Positions 1 through 6,951 of a stretch of DNA of 35,386 nucleotides are shown in pieces. Where the stretch lies: contig CAMDHY010000038.1 in the NCBI GenBank assembly GCA_945898215.1, forward strand, positions 1-35,386, in the 5' to 3' direction. A program made the position numbers and the translations under genes. Each line of letters starts with the position of its first letter. The stretch's first letter is position 1. The notes beneath the pieces were generated by a model. That model did no database searches. It was not told the DNA's origin and saw nothing but the letters and a program-made list of their open reading frames with translations. This DNA is from Pseudoxanthobacter soli DSM 19599 (GTDB lineage Bacteria > Pseudomonadota > Alphaproteobacteria > Rhizobiales > Segnochrobactraceae).

Positions 1-25
1 CCCACGGCGATCCGATATCGTCGTG

Positions 26-400
26 TCAGCAGGTCGTTTCGCCGGCGCCGGTGGTGCGCTGCCCCTCGGCGGCCGCCGTCGGCTCGCCGTCCTGCTGGCG
101 CTGGACGTCCTGGGGCGAGGTCGCGACGTCGGATCCACCGCCGGGCGCGGTCGCCATCGGCATCGTCGAGCCGTCTTTCGCCAGCTGGCCGGGCGCGGCC
201 GCGCCGGCCTCGCTCGCCGGGCCGGTCGTCGTCCCGGTGGCGCCGGCATCGGCGCTGCCGTCGGCCGGCTGCTGCAGCGGCGCCAGGCTGCCGTCCTTGG
301 AAATGCCGGACGTGCGGCTCGCGCACTCGGCGTCGGCCGAGGCCGAGCCAAATCCCAGAAGCGCCGCGGTCGCGACGGCCGTGAGGATTGCTTTTCGCAT
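26..400 (-). CDS. Small secreted protein with two KDG motifs, function unknown
   Basis: The predicted protein is 124 residues. It starts at the ATG at 400, chosen because GGAGGAAAC lies just upstream and a clean signal peptide follows (MRKAILTAVATAALLGFGSASA, cleavage near residue 22-24). A longer frame reaching 457 would bury this signal and is rejected. The mature part is rich in Ala, Gly, Thr and Ser and looks disordered. It carries two related motifs, KDGSLAPL at 35-42 and KDGSTMPM at 75-82, and a PQDVQRQQ stretch near 97. Only two cysteines are present, one near the mature N-terminus (26) and one as the last residue (124), which could form a disulfide. The KDG/P pattern recalls small secreted hypothetical proteins of Rhizobiales. 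No function is known to me. It stands alone, same strand as the EAL gene, with 90 nt between them. Confidence 0.8.
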   Translation of the reverse strand: MRKAILTAVATAALLGFGSASADAECASRTSGISKDGSLAPLQQPADGSADAGATGTTTGPASEAGAAAPGQLAKDGSTMPMATAPGGGSDVATSPQDVQRQQDGEPTAAAEGQRTTGAGETTC

Positions 401-490
401 GGGTGTTTCCTCCGTGACGGGTGGCCCCGCGGGAAGAAAACCCTGGAAACGCCGCAAGGTTGCACGGAGGTCCGGCGCCGTCTGGCCGCT

Positions 491-1726
491 CTAGGCGGCG
501 CTCGCCATCGCCCGGTCGCCGCTCGCCGGGAGGGGTTGCGGACGGCCGAGGAGGTAACCCTGCACGGCGTCGGCGCCGATGGCCTGCAGCACCCGCAGCT
601 CCGCCTCCGTCTCCACACCCTCGGCGACGATGACACTGCCGACGTCGTGGGCGAAGCCGATCAGCGCGGATGCCAGCGCCTTGCGGGCCGGGTCGCTGTC
701 GATGTCGCGCGTCAGGTTCATGTCGAGCTTGATGATGTCCGGGCGCAGCTGGAGGATGTGCTGCATGCTGGCGTAGCCCGCCCCGGCATCGTCGACCGCG
801 AGCCGGAAGCCGCGCGCCCGCAACGGCGCCAGGGCGTCCGACAGGGCGTCGTAGTCATCGACCGTGGCGTTCTCGGTGAGCTCGATGACGAGCCGGTCGG
901 CTGGCGCGATGGCGAGCAGCGCCGGGAGGGCGTCGCCGCGGATCGTCGCGGGCGAGGCGTTGATCGAGCAGTAGGCGCCCGCCGGAAGATCCGGCAGGAT
1001 CGCCAGTGCCTTGCGCAGCGCCGCGATCTCCAGCGCCTCGCGCAGGCCGACCTCGTCCGCCTCGGCGAACCAGACGTCCGGCGTCCGCTGCGGCTCGGCG
1101 CAGAAGCGCGACAGGCACTCGAACCCGACGATCTCGCGTCCCGGCAGCAGGTGGATCGGCTGGTGGACGATGAAGAAGCCGTCGTCGTCGATGAGCGACT
1201 GCACCCGCGCGAGACGCTCGCCCGCCGCCAGAGCTCGCTGCCGCTGGCGATCGATGTCGTAGGCCGCGAGGTCCGCGAAGGCTCGCATCATCTGCAGGTC
1301 GCGGCGGTTGAGCGATGTGTCCGGGTTCGGGCCGAGGCAGCAGAACATGCCGAAGACGGCGCCGTCCGAGAGCCGGATCGGCACGCTGACGTGGGCGCCG
1401 ATCGGCACCGCCGCCGTGATCGGCATCGCCATCGCGATCGGCTCGCGGGTGGTGTCGGGGATGAGCTCGGGCAGCCGGCCGGCGAGGATGTGGCGACAGT
1501 AGACGTCGTCGAGGGACCGCGAATCGCCGGGCTTGATCATCGCCTCCAGTCCCGGCGCGTCGACCTCGCGGAAGACCGACTGGCCGTCGACGAACTCCGA
1601 CACATAGGCGACCTGCAGGCCGAGATGGCGCCGCATCACCTGCAGCGAGCGCTTCACCATCCCCGTCGCTTCGCCGTCGGAGCGGATGGTCTCGGCGAGC
1701 AGGTTGCGAAGGTCGGAGCTGGGCAT
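491..1726 (-). CDS. GAF-EAL cyclic-di-GMP phosphodiesterase
   Basis: A 411-residue cytoplasmic protein from the ATG at 1726; a GTG at 1786 in the same frame would add 20 residues of low-complexity sequence and is less likely. Residues about 25-165 form a GAF-type sensor domain (YCRHI, VPIRL, FGMFCCLG). Residues about 175-400 form an EAL domain. The signature reads ECL (E203), and the metal and catalytic positions look intact: N256, E282 in IELTEN, D312-D313 in VDDAGAGYAS, K333 in IKLDMN, E369 in VAEGVET, Q389 in QGYLLGRP. By family knowledge it should hydrolyse c-di-GMP to pGpG under control of a ligand bound by the GAF domain. The ligand cannot be read from the sequence. There is no GGDEF domain. 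It is divergent from the RibD-type gene. Confidence 0.9.
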   Translation of the reverse strand: MPSSDLRNLLAETIRSDGEATGMVKRSLQVMRRHLGLQVAYVSEFVDGQSVFREVDAPGLEAMIKPGDSRSLDDVYCRHILAGRLPELIPDTTREPIAMAMPITAAVPIGAHVSVPIRLSDGAVFGMFCCLGPNPDTSLNRRDLQMMRAFADLAAYDIDRQRQRALAAGERLARVQSLIDDDGFFIVHQPIHLLPGREIVGFECLSRFCAEPQRTPDVWFAEADEVGLREALEIAALRKALAILPDLPAGAYCSINASPATIRGDALPALLAIAPADRLVIELTENATVDDYDALSDALAPLRARGFRLAVDDAGAGYASMQHILQLRPDIIKLDMNLTRDIDSDPARKALASALIGFAHDVGSVIVAEGVETEAELRVLQAIGADAVQGYLLGRPQPLPASGDRAMASAA

Positions 1727-1986
1727 GAGTCTCGGGTCCGGGGCGATGCGCGAGGCGGGGCGTCCGTGCGGGGCGTGACGCGACACGCTTGGGCACAGTT
1801 AGGGTCCAGCGATTCCAAAACGAAGGGAGGGCCTTCTGGTTCCCTCCGTTGGCGCGATGGGCGGAAGGCTGCGAGGGTCAGCCTACGCTCTACGCCTCGC
1901 ATCGTGAGACGGATGCACCGGCGGCAAAAAACGCGCGACCAGGCGGACGCCGCTTGGGCCTGCGACCTGAACCAAGGCGGGCCTCG

Positions 1987-3003
1987 ATGCGTACCGTGCT
2001 ACAAGAGCCCAACGGGAGGATGCCGCCCTTGCGAACGATCGCGCCGCCGTATTGGCCGAGGGATGCCGGCGAGCCACGCCGGGCAGCCGCGCGTCGCCCG
2101 GCGGATCCCTGGCGTCTTTATCTCGAGGCCCTCCAATCCGGGGCGCGAGTCCCGAACGCCTGCCGGCCCCTCGACGCCGTCTATGGTCCGCTGGCGCACG
2201 CCGACGCGACGCGCCCCTTCGTCGTCGCCCAGCTCGGCCAGTCCCTCGACGGCCGCATCGCCACCGTCACCGGCTCCTCGCACTACATCTCCGGTCCCGC
2301 GGCGCTGACCCACCTGCATCGCCTGCGCGCCCTCGTCGATGCCGTGCTCGTCGGCATCGGCACCGCGGTCGCCGACGACCCGCAACTCACCGTCCGTCAC
2401 TGCGCCGGCGAGAGCCCGGTGCGTGTCGTTCTCGATCCTTCTGGGCGTCTGCCGGCGGCCCTGCGCTGCCTCGCGGATGATGGCCCGCCGGTGCTGGTGA
2501 TCCGCCGCGCCGGACCGGGCGTGACGGCCTGTGACCGCATCGTGCCGGTGGCCGCCGGCGCCGATGGGCGCCTCGATCCGCGGGCGATCGTCGAGGCTCT
2601 GGCGGCCCGCGGCCTGCGGCGCATCCTCGTCGAGGGCGGCGCGCAGACCGTTTCCGGCTTCGTTGCCGCCGGCGTGGTCGACCGGCTCTACGTCACGGTC
2701 GCCCCGCTCATCATCGGCTCCGGCACCGAGGGCCTGCGCCTGCCGGAGATCGCGGCGCTGACCGAGGCGCTGCGGCCGCCGACGCGCGTGCATGTGCTCG
2801 CCGACGGCGACGTCCTGTTCGATTGCGATCTCGCAGCGGCCCGCCCGGCCGCCCTCGGAGGAGATGACGATGACGGCCGCCGTCTACTCGCCCACCGCCC
2901 GCCTGCTTCACTGGCTGACGGCGATCGCGGTGATCGCCGCGATCCCACTCGCCATCGCGATGAACAACGTGCCGAGCGGGCCGGTCCAGAACACGCTGTT
3001 TGA
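1987..3003 (+). CDS. Stand-alone RibD C-terminal-type (DHFR-fold) reductase
   Basis: The predicted protein is 338 residues from the ATG at 1987; another ATG at 2020 with GGGAGG immediately before it is possible. Residues about 77-283 match the RibD_C reductase domain: SLDGRIAT at 86-93, a long conserved block with ALVDAVLVGIGTAVADDP near 115-132, and ILVEGGAQ at 213-220. The deaminase half of bifunctional RibD is absent. The family reduces pyrimidine or pterin-like ring systems with NADPH and shares the dihydrofolate reductase fold. The domain ends near residue 283, yet the frame stays open for about 55 more residues that overlap the cytochrome b561 gene by 140 nt and look like out-of-frame translation. 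A stop in the third frame at 2865-2867 would give a normal ATGA junction, so a frameshift or base error is suspected. Its position beside a pterin-synthase-like operon suggests a role in that pathway rather than riboflavin synthesis. Confidence 0.8.
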   Translation: MRTVLQEPNGRMPPLRTIAPPYWPRDAGEPRRAAARRPADPWRLYLEALQSGARVPNACRPLDAVYGPLAHADATRPFVVAQLGQSLDGRIATVTGSSHYISGPAALTHLHRLRALVDAVLVGIGTAVADDPQLTVRHCAGESPVRVVLDPSGRLPAALRCLADDGPPVLVIRRAGPGVTACDRIVPVAAGADGRLDPRAIVEALAARGLRRILVEGGAQTVSGFVAAGVVDRLYVTVAPLIIGSGTEGLRLPEIAALTEALRPPTRVHVLADGDVLFDCDLAAARPAALGGDDDDGRRLLAHRPPASLADGDRGDRRDPTRHRDEQRAERAGPEHAV

Positions 3004-3406
3004 CCTGCACCGCTCGTTCGGGGCGCTCATCCTGCTCCTGGTGCTGATCCGGCTGCCCTACCGCCTGTTCGCTGGCGCGCCGCCGCCCGAACCCTCGCTG
3101 CCGCGCTGGCAGATCGGGCTGTCGCACGCCGTGCACTGGCTCCTCTATTTGTTCCTGCTGGTGATGCCGATCGTCGGCTGGGTCGGGACGTCCGCCTACG
3201 GCGCGCCGATCACGGTCTTCTGGCTGTTCCAATTGCCGGAGATCGTCGCCAAGAACGAGGCGCTCGCCGAGACGCTGCTCGACGCGCACGCGACCGCCGG
3301 CCTGATCATGGGCGGGCTGGTGGTCATCCACATCGCCGCCGCGCTCTATCACCGCTTCATCCGCCACGACGGCGTGCTGGCGCGGATGCTGCCCTCGGCG
3401 GGGTGA
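2864..3406 (+). CDS. Cytochrome b561 family membrane protein
   Basis: A 180-residue protein if it starts at 2864 (ATGACGATG); the second ATG at 2870 has better spacing from GGAGGAG at 2857-2863 and gives 178 residues. Four hydrophobic segments are seen at about 14-34, 49-68, 87-108 and 143-164. Histidines sit where the di-haem cytochrome b561 family has its axial ligands: H16 in LLHWLTA, H49 in FDLHRSFG, and H142 and H156 in the last helix. H88 and H91 are also present. It is expected to carry electrons across the inner membrane between quinone and a periplasmic partner. It overlaps or directly follows the RibD-type gene and is probably co-transcribed. Its stop is only 4 nt from the convergent methyltransferase stop. 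Its redox partner is not evident here. Confidence 0.87.
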   Translation: MTMTAAVYSPTARLLHWLTAIAVIAAIPLAIAMNNVPSGPVQNTLFDLHRSFGALILLLVLIRLPYRLFAGAPPPEPSLPRWQIGLSHAVHWLLYLFLLVMPIVGWVGTSAYGAPITVFWLFQLPEIVAKNEALAETLLDAHATAGLIMGGLVVIHIAAALYHRFIRHDGVLARMLPSAG

Positions 3407-3410
3407 TCCC

Positions 3411-4316
3411 TCAGCGGCGCGGCGGCGTCGCGAACAGGTCGGTGTGGCCGATGACGCAGCCCGCCGCCGTGCGGCGGTCGGCGAGCCAGCGCGCGGCGAC
3501 CGCTTCCTCGAGCCCGGCCGCCCGCGCGGCGCCGGCCCACCCCTCCGCCAGTTCGGCGATCAGGGCGGCGTGTTCCGGGCCGAGCCGCCACGGGCTCTTC
3601 TCCGTCCGAACGGTGTAGCCGCGGGCGGCAAGCGCCGTCGCGAGGACCCCCGATGCGTCCGGTCCGAGGGCCGGGCCGAAGCCCTTGTCGATGCCCTGGT
3701 GGCGGCGGAAGGCGTCGGCCACCGCCGCATCGTCTGGGTGGGGCGGCGACCACGTGCTCGTGCCGTCGACGTCGAGGGCGACGTAGACCGCCGCCCCCGC
3801 CGTCGCCACCGCGTCGGCGAAAATCTCGATGAAGGCGGCTGAGACGAGGTCGAACAGCGCCGAGGCGGTGACGAGATCCACGCCCTCGAGCAGCGCGGCC
3901 CAGTCGGCGCGGGCGAGATCGGCCTGCCGCCACGAGACGTCGACCGGCATCGTGCCGACATGCAGCGATAGGACGTGCAGCGACAGACCGCCGCCCGAAG
4001 CGGGGGGCGTCTCGGCCGGAGTGGAAACCCTTCCGGTGCCGGCGCCCCCGATCATGGTGGCGGACCAGGTTGCGAGGATCTGGCGTCCCGCCGCCACCAG
4101 AGAGCCGTCGTGGTCGACGAGCGTCCAGTGCTGCGCCGCTGGCAGGTGCGGCGAGAGCGCCCGCAGCGTCGAGCCCGTACCCGCCCCGAGATCGAGGATT
4201 CTCAGGGCGTTGGCACCGGATCCGAAAGCCGCGACGGCAGCGACGAGGGCGGGGCTGCGCGCCGCGCCGTCGGCCGGCTCGCGCAGCGCCAGCCAGTCGC
4301 TCGAGAAGCCGGTCAT
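3411..4316 (-). CDS. Class I SAM-dependent methyltransferase
   Basis: A 301-residue soluble protein. The start at 4316 is preferred because its ATG overlaps the stop of the glycosyltransferase by one base (TGATG), the usual form of translational coupling. The Rossmann-type SAM site is seen as LDLGAGTGS at 41-49, an acidic strand end LVDHD at 66-70, and later WRQADLA and DLVTASALFDL, matching motifs I, II, post-II and IV. A C-terminal half with KSPWRLGPEH and an Arg/Ala-rich helix probably forms the substrate pocket. The substrate cannot be read from sequence. It is the last gene of the four-gene minus-strand operon, so it may methylate a pterin-like or glycosylated product made by the upstream genes. 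A serine- and glycine-rich insertion near residues 88-110 is unusual. Confidence 0.82.
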   Translation of the reverse strand: MTGFSSDWLALREPADGAARSPALVAAVAAFGSGANALRILDLGAGTGSTLRALSPHLPAAQHWTLVDHDGSLVAAGRQILATWSATMIGGAGTGRVSTPAETPPASGGGLSLHVLSLHVGTMPVDVSWRQADLARADWAALLEGVDLVTASALFDLVSAAFIEIFADAVATAGAAVYVALDVDGTSTWSPPHPDDAAVADAFRRHQGIDKGFGPALGPDASGVLATALAARGYTVRTEKSPWRLGPEHAALIAELAEGWAGAARAAGLEEAVAARWLADRRTAAGCVIGHTDLFATPPRR

Positions 4317-5383
4317 CAGGATGCCTTCGCCAGGTGGTTCGCCGGATCGGAGGTCAGCGCCGCTGCGACCGCCGCCGCGGTGTCGTCCCACGTCGGCAGC
4401 GCCGCGCCGGCCCGGCGCGCCGCCGCCGCCGTCCGCCGCCTGAGCGCCGGATCGCCGAGGAGGCGGGCGAGCGCCGCGGCGGTGGCGTCGGCGTCGCCGG
4501 GCGCCACCAGCAGGCCCGCGTCGGCAGGAACGGTGTCGCGCACCGCGCCGCCGTCGCCGGCGACGATCGGCAGTCCCGCCGACAGCGCCTCGGCGAAGGC
4601 CATGCCGTAGCCCTCGTGGGTGGAGACGAGGGCGAACAGGTCGGCGCCGAGATAGTGGTCGAGCAGGGTGAGCGGTGTCACCGCGCCCGTCAGCCGGATG
4701 CGATCCTGAAGGCCGCGCTCCGCGATCGCGTGCCGGAGCGCCGCCGCACAGGCCGGGTCACGGCGGTCGTCGCCGACGAACACCGCCCGCCACGCGCGAT
4801 CGCGGATGCGGTCGAGGGCCGCCACGAGGGTGGCGTGGCCCTTGCGGCGCGTGATCGACGCCACCGTCAGGATGGTCGGCACGGCGCCGGTACCGACGGC
4901 CGGCGGCAGCCGGTCGGTGCCGGGCAGGGCGACCGTCAGGCGGTGCTCCGGAACGCCGTAGTCGGCGATGAGCGTGCGCGCGGTCGCCGGACTAGTGGCG
5001 ATCACTGCGGCGGCGGTCGCGAGCGCGGCCAGCTCGGTGGCGGCGATGGCGGCCGCCTCGGTGTCGCTGCGGCCGCCTTCGAGGGCGAGAGGGTGGTGGA
5101 CGAGCACCGCCACTGGTCGCCGAAGTGCCTGCAGCCGCTCGGCCGGCAGGGCCCCGAACGCGAGGCCGTCGACGAGGACGACGCCGTCCGCCGGCACCGA
5201 TGCGATCGAATCGAACGCCGAATCGATCGAATCATGAGCCGGCTCAGGAAAATCGGCGGGCAGCGGGATGAGGCGCGCCGACCAGCCCCGGCGGCGCAGC
5301 GCCGCCACCAGGGCCCGGTCGTAGGCGTAGCCTCCGGTGACGGTTTCGGGATCACCCGGAACCATCAGAAAAAGCTCAGGCAT
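4316..5383 (-). CDS. GT4 family glycosyltransferase (GT-B fold)
   Basis: A 355-residue protein with the GT-B two-domain layout of family GT4. An N-terminal glycine-rich acceptor-side loop (TGGYAYDRAL, 16-25) is followed by the linker ITRRKGH at 177-183, which supplies the basic residues that bind the donor phosphates. The EX7E motif is E257 to E265 in STHEGYGMAFAEALSAG. No membrane segment or signal is seen, so it is cytoplasmic. Its start overlaps the end of the pterin-synthase-like gene by 8 nt and its stop overlaps the methyltransferase start. This ties it to a small-molecule operon rather than to cell-envelope sugar synthesis. Pteridine glycosyltransferases are known in cyanobacteria, so a pterin acceptor is plausible but unproven. 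Donor sugar unknown. Confidence 0.85.
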   Translation of the reverse strand: MPELFLMVPGDPETVTGGYAYDRALVAALRRRGWSARLIPLPADFPEPAHDSIDSAFDSIASVPADGVVLVDGLAFGALPAERLQALRRPVAVLVHHPLALEGGRSDTEAAAIAATELAALATAAAVIATSPATARTLIADYGVPEHRLTVALPGTDRLPPAVGTGAVPTILTVASITRRKGHATLVAALDRIRDRAWRAVFVGDDRRDPACAAALRHAIAERGLQDRIRLTGAVTPLTLLDHYLGADLFALVSTHEGYGMAFAEALSAGLPIVAGDGGAVRDTVPADAGLLVAPGDADATAAALARLLGDPALRRRTAAAARRAGAALPTWDDTAAAVAAALTSDPANHLAKAS

Positions 5384-5783
5384 TCGCCACCGGACCTTCG
5401 AACCAAGCCCGCGCTACATGCGATTCATGCAGGGTCACGCGGACCGAATCGAGGCCCTCGGACCCCGGCCCGAGGCGCCCGTCGCGGGCAGCCTCGACCA
5501 TCCGATCGAACACCCATCGGCAGAGGAATTCGGTCGTCGTCAACTTTCCCGCGAGCTCGGGCACCGCATCGAGGTTGCGATAGCTTAGCCGGCTCATGGT
5601 CTCCTTGAGCACGTCGGTGGCCCGGCCGATGTCGACGACGAAGCCGTGCTCCGTCAGCGTCGGGCGGAAGAAGGCGACGTCGACGACGAACGTCGCCCCA
5701 TGCAGGCCCTGGGCGGGACCGAACACCGGGTCCGGCAGGCTGTGCGCGATCATCATGTGGTCGCGGACTTCGACGGCATACAT
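5376..5783 (-). CDS. 6-pyruvoyl-tetrahydropterin synthase / QueD-like protein lacking canonical catalytic residues
   Basis: A 135-residue protein from the ATG at 5783, preceded by GGGAGACC. The length and order of elements match the PTPS/QueD T-fold family. H14 (MIAHSL) and H28 (LHGA) correspond to two zinc histidines. GFVVDIGRA at 48-55 matches the usual G-VVDF block, TTTE at 82-85 matches PTxE, and E120 in LHES matches the pterin-anchoring glutamate. However, the third zinc histidine is Ala30 (HGA instead of HGH), the nucleophilic cysteine of CxxxHGH is Ala24, and the Asp-His pair before LN is Ser67-Tyr68. Pterin binding may therefore be kept while normal PTPS or QueD chemistry is not. The gene overlaps the GT4 gene by 8 nt and lies 78 nt after the dehydrogenase, in one operon. 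Confidence 0.82.
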   Translation of the reverse strand: MYAVEVRDHMMIAHSLPDPVFGPAQGLHGATFVVDVAFFRPTLTEHGFVVDIGRATDVLKETMSRLSYRNLDAVPELAGKLTTTEFLCRWVFDRMVEAARDGRLGPGSEGLDSVRVTLHESHVARAWFEGPVANA

Positions 5784-5861
5784 GGATTCGGTCTCCCGTT
5801 TTCGTTGGGTCGGCGGCATACGCGGCCGCGACTGGGTCGGATCGACTAGCGTGGTAAGGCG

Positions 5862-6896
5862 TCAGTCGTAGCGGACGACGATGCCGAGTGCGCCGCCGCC
5901 GGGGGCGAGCGCCGCCGGCAGCCGGCGAGGCAGGTCGGCGAAGGTGATCTCGGTGTCGAGCAGTACGTCGAGGCACGGATCGTCGAGAAGATCGAGCGCC
6001 TTCTCGAGACGCCGGCGGTAGCTCCACCGCGGCCGCCGCGACGGCGAGACGCTGCCGACCTGCGACCCCACGAGCCGCAGGCGCTGCGAGTGGAAGGCGC
6101 CGCCGAGCGGGGCCGCCACCGTGCCCTCGCCGTACCACGACATCTCGATGATCGCGGCCTCAACTCCGGCCGCGGCGATGGCGTTGGCGAGTCCCGGCGC
6201 CGAGGCGGAGGCGTGGAAGACGACGTCACAGTCACCGGGGCAGTCGTCCGGCAGGGCGAAGCGGCAGCCGAGCGCCGCGGCAACGGCGGCGCGCTCGGGG
6301 ACGATGTCGACGAGCGTCACCGCGGTGCCGGCGATGCGTGCAACGAGGCTCGCGACGAGGCAGCCGACGAGGCCGGCTCCGACCACGGCGACGCGGTCGC
6401 CGGGGCCGACGGCGCCGTCCCACACCGCATTCAGCGCCGTTTCCATGTTGGCGGCGAGCACGGCGCGGCGCGGCGGAATGCCGCCGGGCACCGGCACCAG
6501 CATCGTCGTCGGGGCGGTAAACACGTCTGCGTGAGGCACCAGCGCGAACACCGTGCGGCCGGCGAGATCGCCCGGCCCGTCCTCGACCGTGCCAACGGCG
6601 GCGTAGCCATACTTCACCGGAAACGGGAAGGCGCCCTGCTGCGCCGGCGCCCGCATGCGGCCGTGTTCCGAAACCGGCACGCGACCCGCGAGAACCAGCC
6701 GCTCCGTGCCGCGGCTGACCCCGCTGAACAGGGTCCGCACCCGCGCCTCGCCGGGTCCGACCGGCGCGACGGACTCCTCCCACAGGTCCACCCGGCCCGG
6801 CGCGACGTACCAGAGGGCGCGGGCAAGCGCTCGCCGGGGCGGCCCGTCGCCTGCCCGCATTTCGGCCTCTTGCGTCGCGGAGTGTTCGCCCATCAT
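5862..6896 (-). CDS. MDR-family (BchC-like) dehydrogenase without the usual zinc ligands
   Basis: A 344-residue protein starting at one of two adjacent ATGs (6896 or 6893), with GCGAGG a few bases upstream. A longer frame to 6962 lacks a ribosome site. The N-terminal GroES-like half has SGVSRGTERL (58-67) where zinc alcohol dehydrogenases have CGSD, and KYGYAAVG (95-102) where they have GHE. The four-cysteine structural zinc lobe is absent. The C-terminal half has the nucleotide-binding glycine motif VVGAGLVG near 171-178. The overall pattern (GTERL, FPFPVKYGYAAVG) recalls zinc-independent members related to BchC and threonine-dehydrogenase-like proteins. It probably uses NAD(P)H to oxidise or reduce a side chain. 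It is the first gene of the minus-strand operon that continues with the PTPS-like, GT4 and methyltransferase genes. Confidence 0.82.
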   Translation of the reverse strand: MMGEHSATQEAEMRAGDGPPRRALARALWYVAPGRVDLWEESVAPVGPGEARVRTLFSGVSRGTERLVLAGRVPVSEHGRMRAPAQQGAFPFPVKYGYAAVGTVEDGPGDLAGRTVFALVPHADVFTAPTTMLVPVPGGIPPRRAVLAANMETALNAVWDGAVGPGDRVAVVGAGLVGCLVASLVARIAGTAVTLVDIVPERAAVAAALGCRFALPDDCPGDCDVVFHASASAPGLANAIAAAGVEAAIIEMSWYGEGTVAAPLGGAFHSQRLRLVGSQVGSVSPSRRPRWSYRRRLEKALDLLDDPCLDVLLDTEITFADLPRRLPAALAPGGGALGIVVRYD

Positions 6897-6951
6897 GGTC
6901 CTCGCGTTCGATCCCAAGTCGAATACCACCGACAGGACGATAACCCCCGAG

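Noticed and set aside
1787-1986. Possible FMN riboswitch before the RibD-type gene
   Set aside because: The conserved RFN blocks were not found; only a weak GGAGGG/CCCTCC hairpin is present.
23-2308. Very long open frame on the plus strand over the EAL gene and RibD region
   Set aside because: Arg/Gly/Ala-rich translation without any family pattern; it is antisense to the well-supported EAL gene and reflects the scarcity of stop codons in high-GC DNA.
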